This document shows, piece after piece, positions 1 to 9,100 of a DNA stretch of 38,165 nucleotides; within the stretch, counting starts at the first letter, position 1, and each line of letters opens with the position of its first letter. The position numbers and the translations under genes are program-made. The stretch comes from Treponema sp. (lineage in GTDB: Bacteria > Spirochaetota > Spirochaetia > Treponematales > Treponemataceae): the NCBI GenBank assembly GCA_024693915.1, contig JAILKG010000323.1, positions 1 through 38,165 of the forward strand. Reading direction: 5' to 3'. The notes under the pieces were generated by a model. That model was not told the DNA's origin. It ran no database searches and saw only the letters and a list, made by a program, of their open reading frames with translations.

Positions 1-57
1 TTGATTCTATACATAAAAAATTGCAACGGGGAAAGCGTGCTGCGGACAAAAAAGACT

Positions 58-136
58 CTGTTTGTGGCTGCCGCGAAAGCGGCATATAATAGTTCCTCTG
101 CCACAAACAGCGTCTAGCGCAATATTGCGCGTTTTT
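58..136 (+). ncRNA. Candidate structured RNA / terminator cluster: 11-bp outer stem (58-68/100-110), inner GAAA-tetraloop hairpin (69-84), then GC palindrome GCGCAATATTGCGC plus T-run
   Basis: ctgtttgtggc ... gccacaaacag inverted repeat enclosing tgccgc-GAAA-gcggca; followed by gcgcaatattgcgcgtttttt. Confidence 0.4.
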
Positions 137-253
137 TGGACCCTGGCACGCAGACCTTAATACTTTTTTTTTTGCACAGTTTATTTATAATGCGTTTGCC
201 CTAGGGGAAAGCGGAGAGCGGAAAGCAGAGATCGGGTCTCGGTCAAAAGCATA

Positions 254-294
254 TAAAAAAAGCACGAAGGTAACCTGGCTGGCACCCCGTGCTT
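254..294 (-). terminator. Rho-independent terminator downstream of the SGNH lipoprotein gene
   Basis: Minus strand agcacg...cgtgct stem followed by TTTTTTT. Confidence 0.6.
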
Positions 295-370
295 TCATAA
301 GTTTTTCATAACTGATTCAAAGAAGGTCTATAAAATCCCCTTCCCTTCATCAGCTCCATTTTTTTTAATC

Positions 371-1795
371 TTACTCATCACCAGAAGTTTCTACATATTC
401 GTATTCGCCGGCAACTGAAGTATATTTTGTAGCTCCAGTCTTATCAGCGGCAGCAGGTGCAATTGCATGAGCATACTTGTAAGAAAGTTCACTGATCTGA
501 TTCAAGAGGGCTTTATCGTAACTTTCGCTCTTTCCTTTTGATGAATTTGAAACAAAGGAATTGATAAGAGCGCTCATTTTAATAACATCCTTGTCACTGA
601 AAGTAATCTGAGCTTCCTGTGGGAACATTGTATAGAACATTGTGCAGGCAGAAAGGAAAGAACCTACAGGCTGAGGATGGGTATCATCATCGTAATAGCT
701 TTTTCCGTTTGTTTTTGAAAGATCGTAGAATGCTTCACCAGCAGGAGCAATCAGTGCTTCGTACTTCTGAGCCTTGTTCAGATAGCAGATAGTGAACTCT
801 GCAGTTCTTGTTTCTTTTACAGAATTCTTAGGCCATGTTGCATAGTAAACAAGTTTTGCATCTGGATTTGCTTCTTTTACGATTGGAATGATAGCAGCAG
901 AGCCCCGTTCCAGTTTTGCATTTTCAAAAGAACCGCAGATGTCCTGAAGAACTACAAAGTCAAAGTTACCGGCTTTAATTGCAGTTTCTGCATTGTGTGA
1001 AGTCGAATGATATTCAAGGCTCTTTCCACCATAAGTTACAGCAGTTGCATGAACATTTTTTCCCTTGAAGAGAGAAATTCCTTCAAAAAGGTTCCACATG
1101 TTGTTGTAATATGTAAGGGAATTTCCAACGAAAAGCACGTTAATTTCTTTTCCAAGGCTATCAAGACTCTTTGTTGCATCAGGAGCAAAAACAGAAAGTT
1201 CAAGGAGAGCACAGTAATCACCATTGTATTCATCAACAAGGATTCTTACCCAGCGGGAAGCCTTTCTTTCAAAAGAAGTGCTCTTTGAAGAAAGAGTTCC
1301 GTCTTTTACTTCAGCAATTGTAATCCAGTCAAAAGTTGCCACATCATCAGGCTTTGCAGCAGCACTTGTAGTTTTTGACATCTGAATTTTATATTTTACA
1401 GGATAGGCATCAGGATAACTTACATCTGCGTCCTGTCCAGCCCCTGGAGTAACCTTTACCTTGTTAAAACTTTTAACCTCTCCCAAGTCTACTGCAAACC
1501 ATGGATGGGTATCAGGATTACTTGCATCAGTCGTATTTGCAATTATATAAGACTGAACGCTGGTATCTCCGTCTGTAAGGTTTCCTACGGAAACTGGACT
1601 TGTCTTACTCTGTCTGAGATTTGAACTTGCGTATCCTTTTACTGCAGAATAATTTTTGGAATTGGCAAGATCTGAAAATCCTGAAAGTGTTACACCGTCA
1701 GCCTGAGAACTTGATGCATCGCCGCAAGAAGTAAGGCCTGCAGAAAAGATAATTGCGGAACCTAAAGCTAAAAGAGCGAATGGAATCTTTTTCAT
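371..1795 (-). CDS. Lipoprotein with F5/8-type C (discoidin-like) domain and SGNH-hydrolase/esterase-like domain
   Basis: ORF 474 aa; lipobox LTSC; discoidin-like NLTDGDTSVQSY..WFAVDLGEVKSFNKVKV; SGNH blocks FVGNSLTYYN, VVLQD, DDDTHP; upstream gaggt SD. Confidence 0.8.
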   Translation of the reverse strand: MKKIPFALLALGSAIIFSAGLTSCGDASSSQADGVTLSGFSDLANSKNYSAVKGYASSNLRQSKTSPVSVGNLTDGDTSVQSYIIANTTDASNPDTHPWFAVDLGEVKSFNKVKVTPGAGQDADVSYPDAYPVKYKIQMSKTTSAAAKPDDVATFDWITIAEVKDGTLSSKSTSFERKASRWVRILVDEYNGDYCALLELSVFAPDATKSLDSLGKEINVLFVGNSLTYYNNMWNLFEGISLFKGKNVHATAVTYGGKSLEYHSTSHNAETAIKAGNFDFVVLQDICGSFENAKLERGSAAIIPIVKEANPDAKLVYYATWPKNSVKETRTAEFTICYLNKAQKYEALIAPAGEAFYDLSKTNGKSYYDDDTHPQPVGSFLSACTMFYTMFPQEAQITFSDKDVIKMSALINSFVSNSSKGKSESYDKALLNQISELSYKYAHAIAPAAADKTGATKYTSVAGEYEYVETSGDE

Positions 1796-1918
1796 AAAAC
1801 TACCTCGAATATTTTTTTGTTAGTTTAGCGCTAAACTATAAGTATATTAACACGCTTTTCCGTGAAGTCAAGAAAAAAACCACAAAAAGTTACAAAAAAT
1901 TATTTCTTAGCCTTATTT

Positions 1919-2013
1919 TCGAGTTTTATAATTTCAATTCAAAAATTGGCTCTCGGCGTGAACACGCCAGCAAAAAAGGGCAGACCGCTTCGCGGTGGCT
2001 GAGTGTTTTTTTT
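1919..2013 (-). repeat. Truncated second copy (inverted) of the palindromic element at 26042-26205
   Basis: attggctctcggcgtgaacacgccagcaaaaaagggcagaccgcttcgcggtggctgagtgtttttt is nearly identical to the reverse complement of 26102-26172. Confidence 0.85.
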
Positions 2014-2055
2014 CAAAAAAAGTGAAAAAAAAGCAAAAAAAAATAAAAAAAGTAC

Positions 2056-2082
2056 TAAAGTGAATTTCCCTGTATCCGATAT
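2056..2082 (+). promoter_or_regulatory. Sigma-28 (FliA)-type promoter for flaB
   Basis: TAAA-N15-TCCGATAT (compare enterobacterial TAAA-N15-GCCGATAA) 78 nt upstream of flaB ATG. Confidence 0.75.
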
Positions 2083-2159
2083 TTTTAGTAAGGGTGGTGG
2101 AAACCCGTGAATCAGACTTGTATTGGTAATGTCTGAAAAACACACCAAGGAGATACACT

Positions 2160-3020
2160 ATGGTTATTAATCACAATATGAGCGCAATGTTCGCTCAGCG
2201 TTCCCAGGGAATTCAGGATTTGGCTCAGCAGAAGAGTATGGAAAAGCTTTCTTCTGGTTTGAGAATCAACCGCGCAGGCGATGATGCTTCAGGACTTGCT
2301 GTTTCTGAAAAAATGCGCGCACAGATCCGAGGCTTGAATCAGGCTTCTACAAATGCTCAGAATGGCATTTCTTTTATCCAGACAACTGAAGGCTACCTCC
2401 AGGAAACAACTGACATCGTTCAGAGAATCCGTGAGCTTGCAGTTCAGTCTTCAAACGGTATTTACGCAGCAGAAGACCGCATGCAGATTCAGGTTGAAGT
2501 TTCTTCACTCATCGCTGAAGTTGACCGCATCGCTTCTACAGCTCAGTTCAACGGTATGAATATGCTTACAGGTCGCTTCGCTCGTCCAACTGGCGAAAAC
2601 ACAGTTACAGCTTCTATGTGGTTCCACATCGGTGCTAACATGGATCAGAGAACACAGGTTTACATTGGAACAATGTCTGCAGCAGCTCTTGGTCTCCGCA
2701 ATGTTGGTGACGAATCTATCATGAGCCTTGAAACTCCAGACAATGCTAACCAGGCTATCGGAACTCTTGATGAAGCATTGAAGAGAATCAACAAACAGCG
2801 CGCTGACCTTGGTGCTTACCAGAACCGCCTTGAAAAGACTGTTACAGGTCTTGATATCGGTGCTGAAAACCTCCAGGCTTCTGAATCACGCATCCGCGAT
2901 ACAAACATGGCTAACGAAATGGTTGAATTCACAAAAGATCAGGTTCTCAGCCAGGCAGGTGTCGCAATGTTGGCTCAGGCAAACCAGAGCTCACAGAACG
3001 TATTGTCACTTCTCCGCTAG
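2160..3020 (+). CDS. flaB: Flagellar filament core flagellin FlaB
   Basis: 286 aa; [14 protein letters not shown]... [30 protein letters not shown]-terminal and [14 protein letters not shown]-terminal flagellin domains; SD aaggag. Confidence 0.96.
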   Translation: MVINHNMSAMFAQRSQGIQDLAQQKSMEKLSSGLRINRAGDDASGLAVSEKMRAQIRGLNQASTNAQNGISFIQTTEGYLQETTDIVQRIRELAVQSSNGIYAAEDRMQIQVEVSSLIAEVDRIASTAQFNGMNMLTGRFARPTGENTVTASMWFHIGANMDQRTQVYIGTMSAAALGLRNVGDESIMSLETPDNANQAIGTLDEALKRINKQRADLGAYQNRLEKTVTGLDIGAENLQASESRIRDTNMANEMVEFTKDQVLSQAGVAMLAQANQSSQNVLSLLR

Positions 3021-3041
3021 AGGTAGCGTAGCTTAGAAAAA

Positions 3042-3067
3042 AGCGTCACGTTAGTGGCGCTTTTTTT
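3042..3067 (+). terminator. Rho-independent terminator of flaB
   Basis: agcgtcac-gtta-gtggcgct stem followed by TTTTTTT. Confidence 0.8.
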
Positions 3068-3133
3068 GTTTAACGAAATGTTCCTTGAGCCAGATTGTAT
3101 TGTCACTCCTCCTCTAGTAACGGCCTGGTGGCA

Positions 3134-3166
3134 TAAAAAAAGCGCCCTTCCCTAAAGAAAGGCGCT
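3134..3166 (-). terminator. Terminator downstream of the MCP gene (minus strand)
   Basis: Minus strand agcgcc...ggcgct followed by TTTTTTT. Confidence 0.6.
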
Positions 3167-3282
3167 CCTTTGCCTCATGGCACAGGAAAAAGCGCTGAGC
3201 AATCCAATTTTATTTACAAATTGAAAGAGTCGCCGACCCTGGCACAGAGCCAGGTCTGACTTTTTACAAAGCAGCTATTTAA

Positions 3283-5445
3283 TTAAATCTTAAACTTATT
3301 GATTTCATTTGTTACCTGAACGATGGAATCCTTATTTTTCTGGGAAAGTTCGTTTACATCGGAAACGGAACTTGTAATTTCGCTGATTTCACCGGAAATC
3401 TTATCCATTGTATCAGAAATTTCCACGGAAACGCTGGAAAGTTTTTCGATTTCATCCAGAACAGCCTGTCCATCCCTGTTCATCTCTTCAATTCCGCTCT
3501 TTACTCCAGAAGTAAGATGAGTAATATCGTGAATTACATTCAAAATCTGCTGGCTTCCGGCGCTCTGTTCGTCCATGGCAGACTTAATGACAGTCTCCTG
3601 TTCGGAAACCTCCTGAGTGTTATTAAAGATAATTTCAAACTGTTCCTTGATATCCTTAGAAGAAAGGGAAATATCTGTAATCAGATTCTTCAGGCTGGAA
3701 AGGGCATCGGAAATTTTCTTTCCCTGAATATTTGAATCTTCAGCCAGCTTTCTGATTTCTCCTGCAACAACTGAAAAGCCTTTTCCGACTTCCCCGGCAT
3801 GGGAAGCTTCAATTGCGGCATTCATTGCAAGAAGGTTTGTCTGGCTTGCAATATTTGTAATAACCGCAGAAGCCTCCATCAAACCGTCAGAATCCTCAAA
3901 AATTCTGTCAGTAAGTTCAACGGTTTTTCTTACCACTTCCCTTCCCTTTTCTGCGGAGTTAGTAAGTTCCTGAACAGAAAGGGCGTTTTTATCCAGAATG
4001 TCAGTTACCGAACGGATATTTGCAACCATTTCTTCAATTGCACTTGAACCCATGGAAACGCTCTGTGACTGTTCCCCAATATTGGAACTGAGCATTTCGA
4101 TATTCTCAGAAATTCTCTTCATTTTTCCGGAAGTCTGAACAACATCAGTCTTCTGAATTCCAATCTGATTTTTGATATTAAGAACATTTTCGTCAATTTT
4201 CTGAACCGCACCAGTTGTTTCGTTCATATTAATAGAAAGATCTGAAGCAACAGAATCCATTACAGAAGATTCATTCTTTATAGAAGCAACCAGAGCAGAG
4301 ATTTTTTCAATTGTCTTATTAAAGTAGAAAGACATATCAGAAAGTTCATCGTTACCTGTGCTTGGAAGTCTTTTTGTCAAATCTCCGTCACCTTCAGAAA
4401 TATCCTTCAAAATTGAAACAGTAGATTTAAGAGGGTCAGTAATCTTTTTTGCCAGATAGAAAGCAACAAGAATACAGAGAATTACAGAAATTACTGCAAT
4501 AATCAGAATCACTCTGAGTACAATGTTATTTGCCCTATTTATATAAGAAAGTGGAGCTGCAACTATGTAGTCCAGCTGAACATATTTGTTCTGAGAAGGA
4601 ATTGTAGAAAACTCGTAGTCAATTCCATTGTAATTAGTTATAAAAGAAATATTATGTCCGTGTTTCAGCTCAGTTAATTCATCAATTCCAAGAACTTCTA
4701 CCTTTTTGAATTCCGTTTCAGGATTCAGCTGATTCAAAATAATGTTTCCGCTGTTATCAAAAATCATGAATGACAAATCTGTCTCATTTTTTTTGAAAGC
4801 CTTCATCAAAGAATCCAGGTAGTCAAACTTAATATCGGTGGCAACAACACCACGGGGATTTCCATTTATATCATTAAAATATTTTGATGCAACAATTACC
4901 CTTCCACCAAGAGCAGTTGTGTAAACATTGGAAATAAAAGTTTTGCCGTTGTTATTTTTTGCATTCTTGTACCAGGAACGTGTGCGGGCGTCATAATTAT
5001 TTGGTCTTGGTTCATGAGGATAGCGCACATAACCACCGTTAGCTTCCAGTGAGATGGAAATTCCAGTAATTTCCGGTTTTTCCTGGGTGAAAGTTTTTGC
5101 AAGCTCGTAAACTGACCTTTCATAACTTCCAAACTTTTCCGGATCTACAGGAATTTTTCCGCTTGGATCGCTTTTATTCACATAAGAAGTAATGCTGTTG
5201 TCAGGTCGGCTTATCAGTTCAATTTTTGCAAAGGAGTTTGAAAAAGTATCAAAACTTTCAAAATAGTTTTCAATTGCAACATCAACTTCAGAAATAATAT
5301 TATGATAAGAATTTTCAAATGCTTCCTTATCGATTGTTTTCATCTTGTTATAGATAATCGTTCCGAAAATCAAAAGAATCGAAATGGTTGTTGCTGTTAC
5401 ACCAATGATAATCTTAGAAAAAACCGTAACACGAATCTTTTTCAT
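3283..5445 (-). CDS. Methyl-accepting chemotaxis protein (Cache-like sensor, HAMP, MCP signalling domain)
   Basis: 720 aa; N-terminal TM, periplasmic sensor, second TM, HAMP, signalling hairpin [43 protein letters not shown]. Confidence 0.95.
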   Translation of the reverse strand: MKKIRVTVFSKIIIGVTATTISILLIFGTIIYNKMKTIDKEAFENSYHNIISEVDVAIENYFESFDTFSNSFAKIELISRPDNSITSYVNKSDPSGKIPVDPEKFGSYERSVYELAKTFTQEKPEITGISISLEANGGYVRYPHEPRPNNYDARTRSWYKNAKNNNGKTFISNVYTTALGGRVIVASKYFNDINGNPRGVVATDIKFDYLDSLMKAFKKNETDLSFMIFDNSGNIILNQLNPETEFKKVEVLGIDELTELKHGHNISFITNYNGIDYEFSTIPSQNKYVQLDYIVAAPLSYINRANNIVLRVILIIAVISVILCILVAFYLAKKITDPLKSTVSILKDISEGDGDLTKRLPSTGNDELSDMSFYFNKTIEKISALVASIKNESSVMDSVASDLSINMNETTGAVQKIDENVLNIKNQIGIQKTDVVQTSGKMKRISENIEMLSSNIGEQSQSVSMGSSAIEEMVANIRSVTDILDKNALSVQELTNSAEKGREVVRKTVELTDRIFEDSDGLMEASAVITNIASQTNLLAMNAAIEASHAGEVGKGFSVVAGEIRKLAEDSNIQGKKISDALSSLKNLITDISLSSKDIKEQFEIIFNNTQEVSEQETVIKSAMDEQSAGSQQILNVIHDITHLTSGVKSGIEEMNRDGQAVLDEIEKLSSVSVEISDTMDKISGEISEITSSVSDVNELSQKNKDSIVQVTNEINKFKI

Positions 5446-5658
5446 AAAAACCTCAATATTAAAGAAATTGCGCGGATTAAATCAAATCAGTCCGGATTTT
5501 TAATTCTGACAATTTATAAATACAAGTTTATTTTAACATTGAATTCCTGAAAGAGCAAAAATTATTTATTTGATGAAAGGCAAAGTAATTCTCAAAAGTT
5601 TTTTTCAGAAAATGTGGATGTGAAAAATCATAAGAAAGAGAAAGAGAAATTATGAAGA

Positions 5659-7146
5659 TTAGTGGCGTTCCATTTTCTGGTTTATGCGGTCTACAATCAT
5701 TTTAAACTGTTCTTCCGAAGTAATTTTGAACTGAGCAAGAATGCTTCTGTCCACCTGGTAAAAATCACATTCACCGTCAGTATAGTGAACCATCAGGTCG
5801 GCCAGGTAAACGCACATTGAAAGCCTTTTGCAAAACTCAGGAGCACTTTCCGGAGAATGATGATAGCGGATAACTTGGGTAAGAACATCAGGGAAATTCC
5901 ACTTTTCAGCAACCTTAGCTCCGATTTCTCCATGGTTTACACCGCAGAGGATTTTTTCAAAAACCTCTGATTCAATTCCCTTCTGCTGGCAGAGATTTTT
6001 AACCTTTTCCAGATATTTTGGATGGCTGGCCTCAAAAATGATTTTTCCCATATCGTGTAAAAGACCGCAGGTATAGACATTTTCGATAACATCCCTGGAT
6101 CCCTGAAAAAAATTGTAGGCAAGATTAAAAGAATAGAAGGCAACTTTATAAGAATGAGCCCAGAGTTTTTCGGAATTACCCGGCAGCTTTGAAAAAACCT
6201 GCATGGTTCCGATTGTATAGAGCATGTTTCTTACGCCCCGCAAACCCACCATTTTTACCGCATCCGCAATATTGCTGCAAGGCTGATTCAAAGAAAAGGC
6301 CGCTGAGTTTACCTGCTTTAAAAGTTCCCCGGTCAGTGTAGCGTCAGTTCCAATGCTTGCAGCCACTTCCGACATGGAAACTTCCGGGTCAGAAAGGAGA
6401 GAATTAAGATGAGTAATATTTTCCGGGAACTGAGGAAGTACATCGATTCCGTCCTGAAATTCCTGAGTTACGATATCGATGTTTGTTTTAGTGTTGGAAT
6501 AAATTGGCAGACAGAGTCTGGTGATTGTAACACCTTTTTCGCAGACAGTCTGAAAATTATCCTCTGACATACCCAGTTTTCTGAGCATAAGGATAAGAAT
6601 TATAAGTCCAAGACCGGCACCTTCTGATTCATCCAGGACGGAATTTAAAGTATCTTCTATTGAAGTGTACTGCTGGGCACGGCTTATTTTATCCTGAATG
6701 CGTTTGTATTCTGTGTAGGTAAGTTCAGAATTATTATGAATTTCCATGCGGATTACATTGTCCCGAACCTGAATTACCAGTCGGACATACAAACCTTCAT
6801 GTTTCTGATTGGAAAGATAATAATTGATGTTGGACAGGGTATCAACCTTAAAACTCTTCATTCCCTCTTCATAATCTTCGGGATTGTTGATATCCAGCCC
6901 TTTATCCTTAAAATAGACTCGTTTAGTGTTTGCCTTTTTTGCATTGGTAATAAGCTCGTTCTGACAGTAGGTGATATACTGAATCATCTGCTCCTGATGC
7001 AGTTCTTTGAAAAAACAGGTAAGAATTTCGTTCATATATACTTCCATGTTATGAGGAAGTGTATATGTGGTGATAGAAAGAGGTACACCTGAATTTATCG
7101 CCATGCGAATTTTTGCTGTATCAACTGACAGTATTTGCTCATCCAT
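5659..7146 (-). CDS. HDOD domain protein with N-terminal histidine-kinase-like ATPase fold
   Basis: 495 aa; N-box-like NELITNAKKA and G-box-like EGAGLGLIILILMLRKLG; HDOD region VNSAAFSLNQPCSNIADAVKMVGLRGVRNML ... CGLLHDMGK. Confidence 0.75.
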   Translation of the reverse strand: MDEQILSVDTAKIRMAINSGVPLSITTYTLPHNMEVYMNEILTCFFKELHQEQMIQYITYCQNELITNAKKANTKRVYFKDKGLDINNPEDYEEGMKSFKVDTLSNINYYLSNQKHEGLYVRLVIQVRDNVIRMEIHNNSELTYTEYKRIQDKISRAQQYTSIEDTLNSVLDESEGAGLGLIILILMLRKLGMSEDNFQTVCEKGVTITRLCLPIYSNTKTNIDIVTQEFQDGIDVLPQFPENITHLNSLLSDPEVSMSEVAASIGTDATLTGELLKQVNSAAFSLNQPCSNIADAVKMVGLRGVRNMLYTIGTMQVFSKLPGNSEKLWAHSYKVAFYSFNLAYNFFQGSRDVIENVYTCGLLHDMGKIIFEASHPKYLEKVKNLCQQKGIESEVFEKILCGVNHGEIGAKVAEKWNFPDVLTQVIRYHHSPESAPEFCKRLSMCVYLADLMVHYTDGECDFYQVDRSILAQFKITSEEQFKMIVDRINQKMERH

Positions 7147-7230
7147 ACAAAAACACCTATTTTAAATAATTGTAGCATAAAATCCGTAAAAATCAACTTT
7201 TCACAAAAAAATTAGCAATAAAAATCATGG

Positions 7231-7280
7231 TGCCCGCAGTACTATTACCCTTATCAAAATTGTGGTAAAGTCCGCGGGCA
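7231..7280. other. Nested inverted repeat between the HDOD and nuclease genes
   Basis: tgcccgc...gcgggca enclosing ttacc...ggtaa. Confidence 0.4.
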
Positions 7281-7296
7281 GCACTTCAAAACAAGA

Positions 7297-8910
7297 TTAC
7301 AGCTTATATTTTTTTGCTTCCAGAGTGTCTTCCAGGGAATCTTCCAGAATTTCAAGGAAGTCGTAGGAAGTTTTTTCTTCTATATAATCTACATCAGTAA
7401 TATAGGCGTCCCAGGTATTTGCGGCACATTCCTGGTCATTTGGAATAAAGGCTGCAAGAACTTTTGTATTTTCGTTCACCCGAGAAACATCGTTCTTTCC
7501 TTCCGGCAGAATCATGATGATTTTCCAGCAGTGGGAAGGAACTTCAATGTTCATTCCGTTTTTAAGAGGGATTCCCTTAAAAGAACCTCTTTCGCTGGTT
7601 CCACCCCTTCCATATGGGCCTGCAATAATATAAAGTTCATTTCCATCAAGAGCCAGGCTTCTTTCGTAGGCCTCAAGATTTTTCCAGACATTGCGGTTAC
7701 AGTTAGGAGACTGAGGAATCATATTGGTCATCAGGAAGGTTTCGCTGTTATCCTTTGCGCTGGTAGTTCTGTCGGCAGAAGGACAAACGTGACCCCGGTC
7801 AAAACCGTACTTCATATACTGATAATCAGCCTTTTTAACGGCATAGTAGTCTTTTGGCAATGTTTCGTCAGGTCTAAAATCGTTTCCACGCTCTGCCGAA
7901 CCTACGTTCTCTGTGCTTAAGTGCCACATTACCCAGTTTGGAATAAGTTTTTCAGAATTATAGGACATGGAATACTGAACTTTTTCTACCAGATAGTTTT
8001 TGGCATTCTTCACTTCCACCGTGGCATCGCTTGGATTTCCAAAATAAAGGGAAAGATTTTCAGCCGTCAAAGGAGCAGATGCACCGCTTTTACTCAAAAC
8101 TTCTGTTACACCGTCCTGACTCTGGCGAACCTCTTCTGCTTCCTGTCCGTAGGTCTCTTCATCGTCCAGAACAATTTCTACTTCAAGATGAATTCCCATG
8201 TGATAGAGGAAATCGTCAAAGCGGGTTACTCCCTCATTCCAGATATCCGGGCGGAAAAAGTAAATTCCCCCTAGAGAAAGAAGGAGAGCCGCAAGAAGAG
8301 CGTAAACAACAATGAAAGGTCCCTTTGCTTTAGGAAGTTTTTTTACAACTTTACTTACATTTTCCTTATTTACAGTGATTTTTATATTTTTAACCTGGCG
8401 CTGAGGCTCTTCCTTTCTGGATTCTTCCTTCCTGGATTCATCCCCCTGAGACCTGGCAGAAGAAGTTTCCTTTTCCTCATCAATCTTCTTTTCGACTGCA
8501 GCCTTAGGAGAAGCGGCTTTTTCTGAAGAAGCCTTTGAAGAAGCCTTTGAAGAGGCATGAGATTTTTCAGAAGACTCTTTTATTCCTGCAGTTTTTTCTG
8601 ATTTTTTAGAATCTGCTTTGGAAGGAGCCTCTTTTGCCCCTGCCCCTTTTGAGGAAGCCTTTGAGGAAGTTTTTGAAGACTCTGACTTTGCCGATTTTTC
8701 GGCTGCAGTTTTTGAAGCTCCCTCTTTTCCAGAAGAAGATTTTTCAGTGGCCTTTGCAGACTTTTCTGAACTTGCTGATTTAGAAGAACTTTCTGCTTTT
8801 TCAGACTTTTCTGCCTTTACTGTGCTTTTCACAGTCTTAGAAGGGGCTTTCTTTTCCCCTGTCTTAGAATTCTTTGAAGAAGTATTTGAAGCGGCTTTTT
8901 TTTCTGCCAT
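7297..8910 (-). CDS. Membrane-anchored DNA/RNA non-specific endonuclease (NUC family) with N-terminal Lys/Ala/Ser-rich histone H1-like tail
   Basis: Start set to MAEKKAA (SD aaaggaggt upstream) rather than ORF start 8967; DRGHVCPSADR catalytic motif, MTNMIPQSPNCNRNVWKNLE; TM FIVVYALLAALLLSLGGIYFF. Confidence 0.85.
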   Translation of the reverse strand: MAEKKAASNTSSKNSKTGEKKAPSKTVKSTVKAEKSEKAESSSKSASSEKSAKATEKSSSGKEGASKTAAEKSAKSESSKTSSKASSKGAGAKEAPSKADSKKSEKTAGIKESSEKSHASSKASSKASSEKAASPKAAVEKKIDEEKETSSARSQGDESRKEESRKEEPQRQVKNIKITVNKENVSKVVKKLPKAKGPFIVVYALLAALLLSLGGIYFFRPDIWNEGVTRFDDFLYHMGIHLEVEIVLDDEETYGQEAEEVRQSQDGVTEVLSKSGASAPLTAENLSLYFGNPSDATVEVKNAKNYLVEKVQYSMSYNSEKLIPNWVMWHLSTENVGSAERGNDFRPDETLPKDYYAVKKADYQYMKYGFDRGHVCPSADRTTSAKDNSETFLMTNMIPQSPNCNRNVWKNLEAYERSLALDGNELYIIAGPYGRGGTSERGSFKGIPLKNGMNIEVPSHCWKIIMILPEGKNDVSRVNENTKVLAAFIPNDQECAANTWDAYITDVDYIEEKTSYDFLEILEDSLEDTLEAKKYKL

Positions 8911-9064
8911 AATTTTATCAGACCTCCTTTTATTCTTTTCTGATAAAGATTTAGAACATTTTACCATAAAAAAAGGCCTTCCGCATTATAAATACACCAA
9001 TAAAGATTATTATCACGTCTGCCTACTACAGTTCAAAAAAAACTCCCTTAAAAAATCCCCACAA

Positions 9065-9093
9065 TTGAAATTCTTCTATATATTCATTAATAT
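9065..9093 (+). promoter_or_regulatory. Sigma-70-type promoter of prfA, leaderless configuration
   Basis: TTGAAA-N17-TAATAT-7 nt-ATG. Confidence 0.6.
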
Positions 9094-9100
9094 CTTTGCC

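Noticed and set aside
1934-2158. ORFs of 74 and 69 aa on the minus strand upstream of flaB
   Set aside because: They lie in the repeat and A-rich promoter region, are low complexity, and have no recognisable domain.
7531-8315. Plus-strand ORFs of 129, 117 and 94 aa
   Set aside because: Antisense shadows of the nuclease gene; no SD and no domain similarity.
8440-8905. Apparent DNA tandem repeat of gaagcctttgaag-like units
   Set aside because: Explained by the low-complexity Lys/Ala/Ser protein tail; no regular period at DNA level suggesting a minisatellite or CRISPR.
8618-9100. 161-aa N-terminal extension of the prfA ORF in the ORF track (acidic EFF/EVFED-rich)
   Set aside because: It is the antisense of the Lys/Ala/Ser-rich nuclease tail; the RF-1 homology begins at 9101, directly behind a good promoter.
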